From NCBI GenBank assembly GCA_012514125.1, contig JAAZAW010000012.1:1-19727 (forward strand): a DNA stretch of 19,727 bases. Reading direction: 5' to 3'. A model generated the notes under the pieces. That model worked only from the letters and a program-made list of their open reading frames with translations, was not told the origin of the DNA and did not search any database. Every line of letters begins with the position of its first letter. Position 1 is the stretch's first letter. Both the position numbers and the translations under genes were made by a program. The DNA comes from Phycisphaerae bacterium (GTDB lineage: Bacteria > Planctomycetota > Phycisphaerae > JAAYCJ01). Below, piece by piece: positions 1-7,090 of this stretch.

Positions 1-1
1 G

Positions 2-1075
2 ATGGTCCGCCAATATGATACATCACGACAAAATATCGACCCTTTTGCCATGCGATTCAACAACCCATTTTTACTCGATCGACACCGAGTCCTTCATTCC
101 ACCTCCTTTCGCCGGCTTGGGTACAAAACCCAGGTCTTTCTGCCCCTCGAAGCGGACCATTTTCGTACCCGCCTGACGCATACGCTGGAAGTGGCCCATG
201 TGGCCATCCTGCTGGCCGAGCGTTTTGATGCCAACCCCCTGCTGGCAGAAGTGATAGGCCTAGCTCATGATCTGGGGCATGGTCCCTTTGGTCATAGCAG
301 TGAAACAGCTTTGAACAAGCTCATGGCCGACGCCGGTGGATTTGAACATAACGACCAATCGATTCGAGTGGTGGAATTTCTTGAAGGTCCTTATCCCTGG
401 TTCAGGGGGCTGAACCTGACACGAAGCACCCTTGCCGGACTCGAAGCGCATACAACGCCTTACGACCGAACCGACCAGGGCGAAATCAACGGTCATCTCG
501 AAGGGCAACTGGTCAACTGGGCCGACCGTTTGGCCTATAACAGCGCCGACCTTGAAGATGCGCTGGGCGCCGATTTTATCACAGCCGAGGAACTCCAGTC
601 GTTACCTCTTTACCAACGAGCCTGGGAGATGATTCCCCAGGAGCTGCGGGACCGTCCCATCCATGCCCTGCGGCGTGTAGCTCTGGAAAACCTTCAGTAT
701 ATTTTAATAAATCACATTGAAATCCAGGAGGCCACCGGTGAAACACGAATAACCCTGCGTGACGAAGAATTAAATCAGTTGATTGAAATTGAAAATTTCC
801 TGCTCAACAAAGTTTATCACAGCGAGCGTCTGACCGAAACGGCGACGGTCGTTCAGGAAATTATCGCCCGTTTATTCAATCGTTATTGCGACGACCCTGA
901 ACTTTTACCTAAACGCTATTTGTCTCGTCAGGCTGAAATTTCGTTGGATAAGACAATTTGTGATTACATTTCGGGCATGACGGATCGCTTTTGTTTAAAA
1001 ACTTATCGCCAGCTCTTCGGTGAGCAGGATGAACTCCTGCGATCGATTCAGCCGGTCATTGGGACTGGAAGCTAA
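2..1075 (+). CDS. HD-domain deoxyguanosinetriphosphate triphosphohydrolase-like protein (dGTPase family)
   Basis: Predicted to hydrolyse dNTPs such as dGTP to the deoxynucleoside and triphosphate, acting in the cytoplasm on nucleotide pool balance. The N-terminal part has the family signature with LHSTSFRRLGYKTQVF (about residues 31-46). The HD metal site is visible as RTRLTHTLEVAH followed by GLAHDLGHGPFGH (about 57-98), with NWADRLAYNSADLEDAL further on (about 172-188) carrying the last conserved Asp. The 357 residues are close to the short bacterial dGTPase-like type. The ATG lies at the second base of the window, so no ribosome site can be seen and the true start could lie upstream. The COG2426-type membrane gene follows after 20 nt on the same strand, suggesting co-transcription. 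Family assignment is firm; the real substrate is not readable from sequence. Confidence 0.9.
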   Translation: MVRQYDTSRQNIDPFAMRFNNPFLLDRHRVLHSTSFRRLGYKTQVFLPLEADHFRTRLTHTLEVAHVAILLAERFDANPLLAEVIGLAHDLGHGPFGHSSETALNKLMADAGGFEHNDQSIRVVEFLEGPYPWFRGLNLTRSTLAGLEAHTTPYDRTDQGEINGHLEGQLVNWADRLAYNSADLEDALGADFITAEELQSLPLYQRAWEMIPQELRDRPIHALRRVALENLQYILINHIEIQEATGETRITLRDEELNQLIEIENFLLNKVYHSERLTETATVVQEIIARLFNRYCDDPELLPKRYLSRQAEISLDKTICDYISGMTDRFCLKTYRQLFGEQDELLRSIQPVIGTGS

Positions 1076-1095
1076 CTTCTTTTCGGAAAAACAGC

Positions 1096-1779
1096 ATGAA
1101 TAGAAAAAATTTCCTATTAACAATGATTCGCGTTTTGATTCTGGTTTTTTTATTTTCCGCGACCGCTTTGGGGCAAACTTCGACGACCGCGCCGGCGGAA
1201 CATCCATCCATCGGCACTCGCATCACCCAGCAGCTTCAGGAGATTGGCATGTCCGAAGAAGCGGCGGTGTTGATCATCTCCATGCTGCCGGTGGTCGAGC
1301 TTCGCGGGGCGTTGCCGGTGGCGTGTCTGATGGGTATGAATCCGGTTCTGGCGTATGTGCTGGCGGTTGTCGGAAATATGATTCCGGTCGTGCCGATTTT
1401 GCTTTTTCTGGGACCGTTATCACGCTGGCTGAGCCGATATAAGCTAGGCCGAGCCTTTTTCAACTGGTTCTTTGAGCGTGCCCGAAAAAAGAGCCGTTCG
1501 ATTGAAAAATATGAAACGCTGGGGTTGGCGTTGTTTGTCGCAGTACCGTTACCGATAACGGGCGCATGGACGGGGTGCGCGGCGGCGTTTCTTTTCGGCA
1601 TCAAATTCAAGCATGCGCTGGTGGCGATCCTTGCGGGTGTGATGATCGCGGGATTGATCATGACGGTGTTATGTCTGATGGGTATGCTTGGCGCGATCAT
1701 CGCGGGCGTCGTGCTGATGGGCCTGATGGTGATGGGGCTGCTGGGGCTGTTCAAAAGGGAACAGCCTGCCGAGGAATAG
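1096..1779 (+). CDS. Small multi-drug export family / COG2426-type integral membrane protein
   Basis: A 227-residue membrane protein. Residues 1-26 look like a signal peptide or first membrane segment (a hydrophobic run ending ATALGQ), followed by a short Ala/Thr/Pro-rich stretch and a soluble segment. Hydrophobic segments follow at about 55-75, 85-105, 145-170 and 175-215, the last very rich in Gly, Met and Leu. The stretch SMLPVVELRGALPVACLMGM and later VPLPITGAWTGCAAAFLFGI match the Pfam Sm_multidrug_ex family (COG2426). Transport activity has not been convincingly shown for this family, so the family name should not be taken as a function. It lies 20 nt behind the dGTPase-like gene and ends 14 nt before a convergent nitroreductase. 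The ribosome site is weak (GGAAAA about 6 nt upstream). Confidence 0.8.
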   Translation: MNRKNFLLTMIRVLILVFLFSATALGQTSTTAPAEHPSIGTRITQQLQEIGMSEEAAVLIISMLPVVELRGALPVACLMGMNPVLAYVLAVVGNMIPVVPILLFLGPLSRWLSRYKLGRAFFNWFFERARKKSRSIEKYETLGLALFVAVPLPITGAWTGCAAAFLFGIKFKHALVAILAGVMIAGLIMTVLCLMGMLGAIIAGVVLMGLMVMGLLGLFKREQPAEE

Positions 1780-1793
1780 TATTTATTTCGTTC

Positions 1794-2636
1794 CTAAATA
1801 AACGTTGCTCGCATGGGTTTTCTTGCGGCGGAGCGTTTGAAGGTCATGGCGGGATAGCCCATGGTTATTGCCGAGACGACATGCTCGTTTGCGGGAATTT
1901 TCATTATTTCTTTGAGTGTTTTGTCTTTCGACGCGGCAATGACGAGATAGCCGTTATAGCAGGTTCCGGCGCCCAGCGTTTCGGCGAAGATCGTGGCGGT
2001 CTGTGCGGCGATCCAACCATCGGCGGTTGACATGGGGTCTTTCATTGGTGCCGTAAAGACCATCAACGTGGGGGTGTGATGAAGCACCTGATATTCAGGG
2101 TCCTCGGTGATGCGTTTGAAGTCGTTTCGATAGGCTTCGAGCATTCCGGGTGAATGGCCAAGCCATCGCCAGATGAGAGGAAAGCCGGGCATGGCAAAAA
2201 TTTTCAATAATTTTTTGTAGTGCTCCGGCAGACGGCCGTTGATTTGCGCGATGACCTGCGGATCGGTATAGACATAGGCTTTGATGCGGCGCATATTTTT
2301 GGCGCTGGGAGCATAGGCGGCGGCTTCGACGATTTTTTCCAAGTGTTCGCGACTTACCGGTTCAGATTTGTAAAATCGCAGACTTCGGCGATGGCGAATC
2401 AGGTTCATCAGATGATCCGGCGAGACGGGTTCGCGCGTTGACTCATCTTTCGCCACGTCTTTGAATTCCAGAACCGTTATTGCCTCGGATGGACATACCG
2501 CATAACAATGGCCACACTTGATGCAGAACATATTTTTGGCTGGATCGATGACGGGGCCGGGTGAAATGACTTTTTTCGTGCAGACTTTGGAACACAGATT
2601 ACATTTCGTGCATTTATCCGAATCTATCGATATCAT
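1794..2636 (-). CDS. Nitroreductase-family protein with N-terminal 2x[4Fe-4S] ferredoxin domain
   Basis: A 280-residue fusion. Residues 1-60 form a bacterial-type ferredoxin with two complete cluster motifs, Cys 9/12/15/19 and Cys 38/41/44/48, both CxxCxxCxxxC. Residues from about 78 onward are an FMN-dependent nitroreductase fold: RHRRSLRFYKSEPVS is the usual FMN-phosphate region and EAAAYAPSAKNMR the second conserved block. Known members pass electrons from reduced ferredoxin to flavin and are common in anaerobes; the natural substrate is unknown. The ATG at 2636 has AAGGA a few bases upstream. It converges with the COG2426-type gene, and about 100 nt separate it from the stop of the upstream pseudo-MinD gene, so it may have its own promoter. 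Fold and clusters are secure; function is not. Confidence 0.9.
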   Translation of the reverse strand: MISIDSDKCTKCNLCSKVCTKKVISPGPVIDPAKNMFCIKCGHCYAVCPSEAITVLEFKDVAKDESTREPVSPDHLMNLIRHRRSLRFYKSEPVSREHLEKIVEAAAYAPSAKNMRRIKAYVYTDPQVIAQINGRLPEHYKKLLKIFAMPGFPLIWRWLGHSPGMLEAYRNDFKRITEDPEYQVLHHTPTLMVFTAPMKDPMSTADGWIAAQTATIFAETLGAGTCYNGYLVIAASKDKTLKEIMKIPANEHVVSAITMGYPAMTFKRSAARKPMRATFI

Positions 2637-2736
2637 CGTTTTTCCTTATTCGCTCGAGTTTAAATATACACAAGTCGCTTCGCCCCATTCGGCAGGTTCA
2701 GCGACCGAAATTTCGCTATTGTTATTGATGATTATA

Positions 2737-4188
2737 TCAATGCCGATCGATAATGACCGTATTTTGGCTGTGAATTTTACCGAAAACCATGTTCAGAATT
2801 TCGATTTGATTAAAATGTCTGGACCAGCGAGTCCGCTCAAACCGCCCCAGGTTTTTTTGCGTCACGAGAATCAGTTTGTCTTGTTTTTCGGGGAAATGCT
2901 CCAGAATCCAGTCCAGCATTTCGGTGTCCTGATCTTTTTTCAGAACCAGGACGATCGTGGCGGTTTCATCAGCGTTGACAAACCGGATGCAGTCGATGTT
3001 GATGGATTTAAGGAACTTGAAAAATTGATCCGCTACGGGATAGACACCGAATAAAATCTTTTGCCCAATGAGTTGGGCCAAAGACAGGTCTTCAGTATGC
3101 TCCGGTAGATTCAGAACGATCAAATCGTCATCGGCGGACGAGGCTTTTTCTTCGGAGAAAACCTCGGTGGGAGAATTTTGAACTTCTTTTTTTTCCGCGA
3201 TTTCTTCCTGCTCTATCGATTGGGGCATGGGAACAGGATCGAACACTTCGGAGATTAAAACAGGAGATTCCTGCGAGCCTGGTTCGGCTTTGATTGATTG
3301 CCTCCACTCGTCAAACCGTTGTAAATAAACTTCGAGTTGCCCGTTTGTTTCGATGCGGGCCAATTCGCGTTCGACGATGGTTTGATTTTCGATGGAATAC
3401 CCGAAATGGTCGATTTCAAGTCCCAGATGTTCCCGGGCGGTCTGCGCGATACGGGCATGAACCTCCTGGGCCTGTTTGAAGCTGTCGGCGTTGATGACGA
3501 ATATCCCCGCAGACAATTTTCGATTTCGGCTGATGGATTTTAATACGCGATATGAATCGATAAACCTGGGCCGTTCCGGCGAGGCGAGAACACAAACGCT
3601 GTCGGTCAATTTTGAAAATTGATCGTCGCAGGTTTCCGCCAAAATATCCCTGCTCAAAAGAACATAATCCCATTCTTCCGAAATCGCGTCGATGTCGTCG
3701 TTGAAATGGACAACCTTCCCGTCGGGAATCCTGCACCCTCGAACGGGCGCGTCGGATTTTCCGGAAAAATCGGTCAGCACGATGGACGAGGAATCGAATC
3801 GCACCACCGCCACACGTTTTCCCTGCCCGGCAAGTGTTCGCGCCAAAAGCGTCAATGCCTGTTGCGATTGGCCCCGAAGATGCGAGCAAAAAACATCCAA
3901 AAAATAAACCGCGTCGCCGGATTCCTGCGTTTCGGAAAATTCGTCTTGCGATTCAGATAAAAAATCAGACGGATCGACCTTTAGGGTTCGATCCGTCAAC
4001 TGCGGTGATGGCGGATAGGAATATTGATTTCCATTCGGGGCGACGCGGGTAATCCGTTGTCGTCCACTTTCATTATCAAAAACGCTGTCTGTGTCCAGAA
4101 TATTTTGCGCCGCAGCCTCACCGCCGGCGTTTAAATCAGACAAAAAGAAATGCGCAACGTTTGAAATCCGAGTTTGTGCATTCGACAC
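2737..4188 (-). CDS. MinD/FlhG-like protein with degenerate nucleotide-binding site (pseudo-ATPase), unknown C-terminal domain
   Basis: A 483-residue protein I do not recognise as a named gene. Residues about 93-285 read like a MinD/FlhG fold. A beta strand and turn (FLDVFCSHLRGQSQQ) sit where the deviant Walker A should be, then a helix and GKRVAVVRFDSS (strand 2), EEWDYVLLSRDI where Walker B (DYVIIDTPP) is expected, VCVLASPERPRFIDSYRVLK, and a FlhG-like tail with QEVHARIAQTAREHLGLEI and FGYSIENQTIVERELAR. The Gly-Lys-Thr and the Walker B Asp are gone, so ATP hydrolysis is unlikely. Residues 1-90 look disordered, 300-355 are an acidic/Glu-rich linker, and 355-483 form a compact unknown domain. 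The start is GTG with GAGGT about 9 nt upstream inside the end of the ParA gene; the two genes are 3 nt apart. Fold assignment is from motif order only. Confidence 0.72.
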   Translation of the reverse strand: MSNAQTRISNVAHFFLSDLNAGGEAAAQNILDTDSVFDNESGRQRITRVAPNGNQYSYPPSPQLTDRTLKVDPSDFLSESQDEFSETQESGDAVYFLDVFCSHLRGQSQQALTLLARTLAGQGKRVAVVRFDSSSIVLTDFSGKSDAPVRGCRIPDGKVVHFNDDIDAISEEWDYVLLSRDILAETCDDQFSKLTDSVCVLASPERPRFIDSYRVLKSISRNRKLSAGIFVINADSFKQAQEVHARIAQTAREHLGLEIDHFGYSIENQTIVERELARIETNGQLEVYLQRFDEWRQSIKAEPGSQESPVLISEVFDPVPMPQSIEQEEIAEKKEVQNSPTEVFSEEKASSADDDLIVLNLPEHTEDLSLAQLIGQKILFGVYPVADQFFKFLKSINIDCIRFVNADETATIVLVLKKDQDTEMLDWILEHFPEKQDKLILVTQKNLGRFERTRWSRHFNQIEILNMVFGKIHSQNTVIIDRH

Positions 4189-4191
4189 AGA

Positions 4192-5427
4192 TTAGACCTC
4201 GATCACAGAATTCAGCTCACCGTAAGGATTGCTTTCGACATAGTTGTTATGCGGGTCGTGCTGCCAGGCTCCATCGACCACGTATCGATAACGATATCGG
4301 CCTGTTTCGACCGGAATGGTCACTTCCCAGGCACCGTTTTTTTCGACCTGATCGAGTCTGTTCATCGGGGTCGCATCGGCGGACCAGTTGTTAAAGTCGC
4401 CCGCCACACATACTTGGCTTGCGTGCGGATAATCTGCCAGGAATTTGATGCCGTCTTCGGTTCGAGTCACACCATAAACCAGTTCCAGCTTTTCTTCCAC
4501 CGGAGCTTGTTGAATTATCTTCGGCTCTTTTCCGAGGGTTGAAGCCGATTCCTGCAATAATTCTTCCGCTCGGCGTGAAAGCGACTCGGCCTTGCTCATC
4601 AAGTCGTCCGCCACTGCCTGGGTTTCGACGTTCACAACATTTTCAATCGATACCGCAGGCTCGAATGCCTTGATCACTTCCTGTGCGAGCTTGCTGAAAT
4701 CTTTAAAGCCCATACTGCTCGAATCGTATTCACTGATCGCCTGACCGAGTGATGAGCCTTCTTTAATTTTGATATTGAAATTCACGTATGTCTGGAACAT
4801 CAAATGGCCAAACTGTTTTCGCATCTCACCGAGCATTTCTCTGCCCAGTTTGGTACGAACGTCGTAAAGATTGGCGACCACCTTGATCGTCAGTTCCTGT
4901 CCGCACTGTTTTTTGAGCATTTCCAGCGTTTCGAGTTGTTTTTTTAATCCGTGAACGGAAAAGTACCCTGTTTCGACAGGGATAATCACTGCATTGGCGG
5001 CTCGAAGTGCGTTGAACGTCAGCAGACTCACCGCGGGCGGGCAATCGATCACGCAATAATCGTATTTATCCGCAACCGAATCCAGAACATTTTTAAGCCT
5101 CATTTCCCGACCCGGCATCCCCGCAAATTGCTGTTCAAACGCCGCAAGTTCCAAACTTGCCGGAGCCAGATCGAAATTTTTTCCGATCTGCCAGATGACT
5201 TTTTCCATATTCACCGGTGTATCGTCAGACCTGGACAAGACATCATAGATGCTCTGTTCAACCTGCTCCTCAGGAACCGCCAAACCCAGCCCACAATGCC
5301 CTTGCGGATCCATATCCACCAGAAGTGTTCTTTTTCCCTGCATACTCAAACACGCGGACAGATTGATCGCAACCGTCGTTTTGCCGCAACCGCCCTTTTG
5401 GTTGGCTATCGCCAGCACCTTCGCCAT
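4192..5427 (-). CDS. ParA-family ATPase fused to C-terminal AMPK-type glycogen-binding domain (CBM48)
   Basis: A 411-residue fusion. Residues 1-255 are a ParA/Soj ATPase with the intact deviant Walker A KGGCGKTT (11-18), LLVDMDPQG (35-43), and Walker B DYCVIDCPP. Residues about 268-300 are a likely coiled linker. Residues about 318-411 match the carbohydrate-binding domain of the AMPK beta subunit: VAGDFNNWSAD (341-351), GRYRYRYVVDGAWQHDP (376-392), and GELNSVIEV at the C-terminus. Glucan-binding positions corresponding to AMPK Trp100, Trp133 and Asn150 appear as Trp348, Trp388 and Asn406; the Lys126 position looks like Arg. An ATG at 5427 preceded by AAGGAGG (5434-5440) fixes the start over an upstream in-frame codon at 5463. 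No parB follows; the neighbour is a pseudo-MinD. Possible role: ATP-driven positioning linked to glucan binding (inference). Confidence 0.88.
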   Translation of the reverse strand: MAKVLAIANQKGGCGKTTVAINLSACLSMQGKRTLLVDMDPQGHCGLGLAVPEEQVEQSIYDVLSRSDDTPVNMEKVIWQIGKNFDLAPASLELAAFEQQFAGMPGREMRLKNVLDSVADKYDYCVIDCPPAVSLLTFNALRAANAVIIPVETGYFSVHGLKKQLETLEMLKKQCGQELTIKVVANLYDVRTKLGREMLGEMRKQFGHLMFQTYVNFNIKIKEGSSLGQAISEYDSSSMGFKDFSKLAQEVIKAFEPAVSIENVVNVETQAVADDLMSKAESLSRRAEELLQESASTLGKEPKIIQQAPVEEKLELVYGVTRTEDGIKFLADYPHASQVCVAGDFNNWSADATPMNRLDQVEKNGAWEVTIPVETGRYRYRYVVDGAWQHDPHNNYVESNPYGELNSVIEV

Positions 5428-5488
5428 CTGACGCCTCCTTACCTGACACACATTCTTACCCAAAACCCAATCTTCATCCCCTGCAGAT

Positions 5489-5560
5489 TATCAGTGTGAT
5501 CTAAATCTAACACTGATTCTTAAAAACTCTAACCAATTAATCGGTATATCAGGTCTGATA
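5489..5560. promoter_or_regulatory. Candidate operator with paired TATCAG half-sites upstream of the parA-like gene
   Basis: Element A is ATCAGTGT (5490-5497), a 12-nt spacer, then ACACTGAT (5510-5517), an exact 8-bp inverted repeat. Element B is TATCAGGTCTGATA (5547-5560), 6-bp arms around two bases. Both use the half-site TATCAG or its near match. They sit 62-133 nt upstream of the parA-like ATG, suiting autoregulation or a dedicated repressor. No clear -35/-10 pair for the minus strand was found. The regulatory role is inferred. Confidence 0.45.
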
Positions 5561-5709
5561 ACTTTACTTTTTTATCGGAACCTTGTCTTCCATAACCGAA
5601 TCATACGTTTTGGATTTAATATCGTCACCGTATTACTATTTTTGTCTCTATAAAAAAAGCATCGTTTCGGACTCTTCACGAATATTTACGATATTTGACG
5701 GATATCGAG

Positions 5710-5737
5710 ATGACAGCCGAAGTTAAGTTGCTATAAT
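5710..5737 (+). promoter_or_regulatory. Candidate sigma-70 promoter for the oxidoreductase operon
   Basis: ATGACA (5710-5715), a 16-nt spacer and a perfect TATAAT (5732-5737). It would give a start near 5744 and a leader of about 315 nt before the gamma-delta gene. A weaker TTGCAA-17-TCAAAT pair lies further down, around 5892-5920, and could give a shorter leader. Confidence 0.4.
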
Positions 5738-5966
5738 TGAGATAATGTCGGGTTGTAAAGCCGCCCCGGGAAAATATTTTTGATTTTTCCGAGATTAAAA
5801 ATCGCGATTTTCAGTGAAATCAAAGGGAAAATGGGCGATTTCTCGGGGGGGTATCGGTCTGCTTGAAAACTGCCGACGGGACAAAAGAAGCTTGCAATAC
5901 TGCAATAAATCTTGTCAAATGGCTGCTTATTTCACAAGTGACTGTTTTTATTTTTTTGTGAGGAAC

Positions 5967-5989
5967 GAACCTGCAACTCAGGTTCTTTT
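5967..5989 (+). terminator. Leader hairpin followed by a short T run (possible attenuator)
   Basis: GAACCTG (5967-5973), loop CAACT, CAGGTTC (5979-5985): an exact 7-bp stem followed by TTTTC. It lies inside the presumed leader, 72 nt before the gamma-delta start. The T run is short, so it may be an attenuator, an mRNA-stability hairpin, or nothing functional. Confidence 0.35.
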
Positions 5990-6060
5990 CGGGTTTGTAT
6001 CTGGAGTACAGACTTTGTTTAACACTAACGTAGTTTCTGTTTTCGGAAAGGGCTAAAACG

Positions 6061-7029
6061 ATGAGCCAGGATTATAGGTTACCCTATAAGGATGATCTGG
6101 GATTTTGTAACATTATTTTTAGCGCCATCGGCGGCGAAGGCGCCAATATGGCAGCTAAACTTCTTTTTAAACTCGGTGTCGAGATGTTCGATCTTGACGG
6201 CGGGTACGACGCCAAGTACGGCAGCGAAAAGAAAGGTACCCCGACGGACGTTTCCGTTCGTTTTTGCGATTACGGTACGCCGGTGCGATCTGCCGGTCCG
6301 ACGACCCAACCGCACTTTCTCGTTGCGTTTCGCGAATTTCTGATTCGCCCGCTGAGTCTCAATCGAGGTTTGCAGGCCAACGCCACGGTGATCGTCAACT
6401 CGACCAAATCGCCGGAAGAAGTTCGCGATATCCTTCAACTCAACAGCGGTACGGTGATCTGCCTCGATGCGACGGACATTGCGGCCAAGACCCACAGTCG
6501 ACTCAACATGCCGATGATGGCGATGTTGTGCTATGAACTGAAATTCGATCCGGAAAAAGTCAAAGAGAAAGTCGCCAAGCAATGGCCTAAGGTAGCCCAG
6601 GCGAACCTGGCTGCGTTCGACGCCGCGGTAGCCCAGTCGAAACGCGCGACGTTCAAAGACGATGGAAAATATCCGCTGGTGTCGTTCACGGAACATCGCG
6701 ATGAAAGAATCGGTTATCTGAATATGCCCGAAGGCGGCGCCATCGACGCGACCCGCTTTTCGACGATCGGCAAGAACAATCGACTCAGCGGAACCGGATT
6801 TTTCCCGAAATTCGAACAGGCTTCGTGCATTACCTGCGGTATGTGCATGACCGTTTGCTCCGATCCCGGATCGCTCAAGTGGGTTGACGGCAAGATGACG
6901 GGCATCGACGAAAACTATTGCAAGGGTTGTATGCGATGTGTCGCGATTTGTCCTTCGCACAAAAAAGGCAAAGCCCTGCAGTTCCCGTGCCCCGAAGCCG
7001 AAGCGCTCACCACCGGGAAAAAGGTTTAA
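6061..7029 (+). CDS. 2-oxoacid (probably pyruvate):ferredoxin oxidoreductase, gamma-delta fusion subunit
   Basis: A 322-residue subunit of the enzyme that oxidatively decarboxylates a 2-oxoacid to acyl-CoA with ferredoxin as electron acceptor. Residues 15-190 are the gamma domain: NIIFSAIGGEGANMAAKLL, then the typical GGYDAKYGSEKKGTPTDVSVR. Residues about 250-300 are the ferredoxin-like delta domain with Cys 256/259/262/266 and Cys 287/290/293/297. Gamma and delta are separate proteins in archaeal-type enzymes and one chain here. GGAAAGGG lies about 8 nt before the ATG. The alpha-beta gene follows after 61 nt, so both are surely one operon. Pyruvate is favoured by the beta-domain sequence of the partner. 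Confidence 0.9.
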   Translation: MSQDYRLPYKDDLGFCNIIFSAIGGEGANMAAKLLFKLGVEMFDLDGGYDAKYGSEKKGTPTDVSVRFCDYGTPVRSAGPTTQPHFLVAFREFLIRPLSLNRGLQANATVIVNSTKSPEEVRDILQLNSGTVICLDATDIAAKTHSRLNMPMMAMLCYELKFDPEKVKEKVAKQWPKVAQANLAAFDAAVAQSKRATFKDDGKYPLVSFTEHRDERIGYLNMPEGGAIDATRFSTIGKNNRLSGTGFFPKFEQASCITCGMCMTVCSDPGSLKWVDGKMTGIDENYCKGCMRCVAICPSHKKGKALQFPCPEAEALTTGKKV

Positions 7030-7090
7030 TTCAAGTATAAATCTGATAAGTAATCCAGTTGGATTTTTAATAACAAGAGGAAAAATAAAA

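Larger units (their letters stand above)
5428..6060. other. Divergent intergenic region, 633 nt
   Basis: Lies between the parA-like gene (-) and the oxidoreductase operon (+). It holds the parA ribosome site (5434-5440), two palindromes with TATCAG/CTGATA half-sites (5489-5560), a candidate + promoter (5710-5737), overlapping inverted repeats around 5782-5846, a run of seven Gs (5845-5851), and a hairpin followed by TTTTC (5967-5989). An 80-codon reading frame at 5814-6056 has no ribosome site or recognisable motif and was not called. Confidence 0.7.

Noticed and set aside
4192..5427. A chromosomal parABS partition locus
   Set aside because: No parB gene follows and no parS-like TGTTTCACGTGAAACA was seen; the ParA has a carbohydrate-binding tail instead.
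5490..5517. A dif/XerCD site, because of the 28-bp length and inverted arms
   Set aside because: The inner arm ends do not show the ATAA-6-TTAT core of dif sites; an operator explains the symmetry better.
5814..6056. An 80-codon frame ending 4 nt before the gamma-delta start, with several Cys
   Set aside because: Starts with GTG, lacks a ribosome site and its composition follows the AT-rich intergenic DNA; a leader peptide is possible but not supported.
7051..7068. A small hairpin with TTTTT between the two oxidoreductase genes as a terminator
   Set aside because: The stem has only five AT-rich pairs and lies inside an obligate operon; at most it tunes mRNA decay.
6938..7090. N-terminal extension of the alpha-beta gene from 6938
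   Set aside because: It would overlap the ferredoxin end of the gamma-delta gene in another frame; the ATG at 7091 has a ribosome site and the family N-terminus begins just after it.
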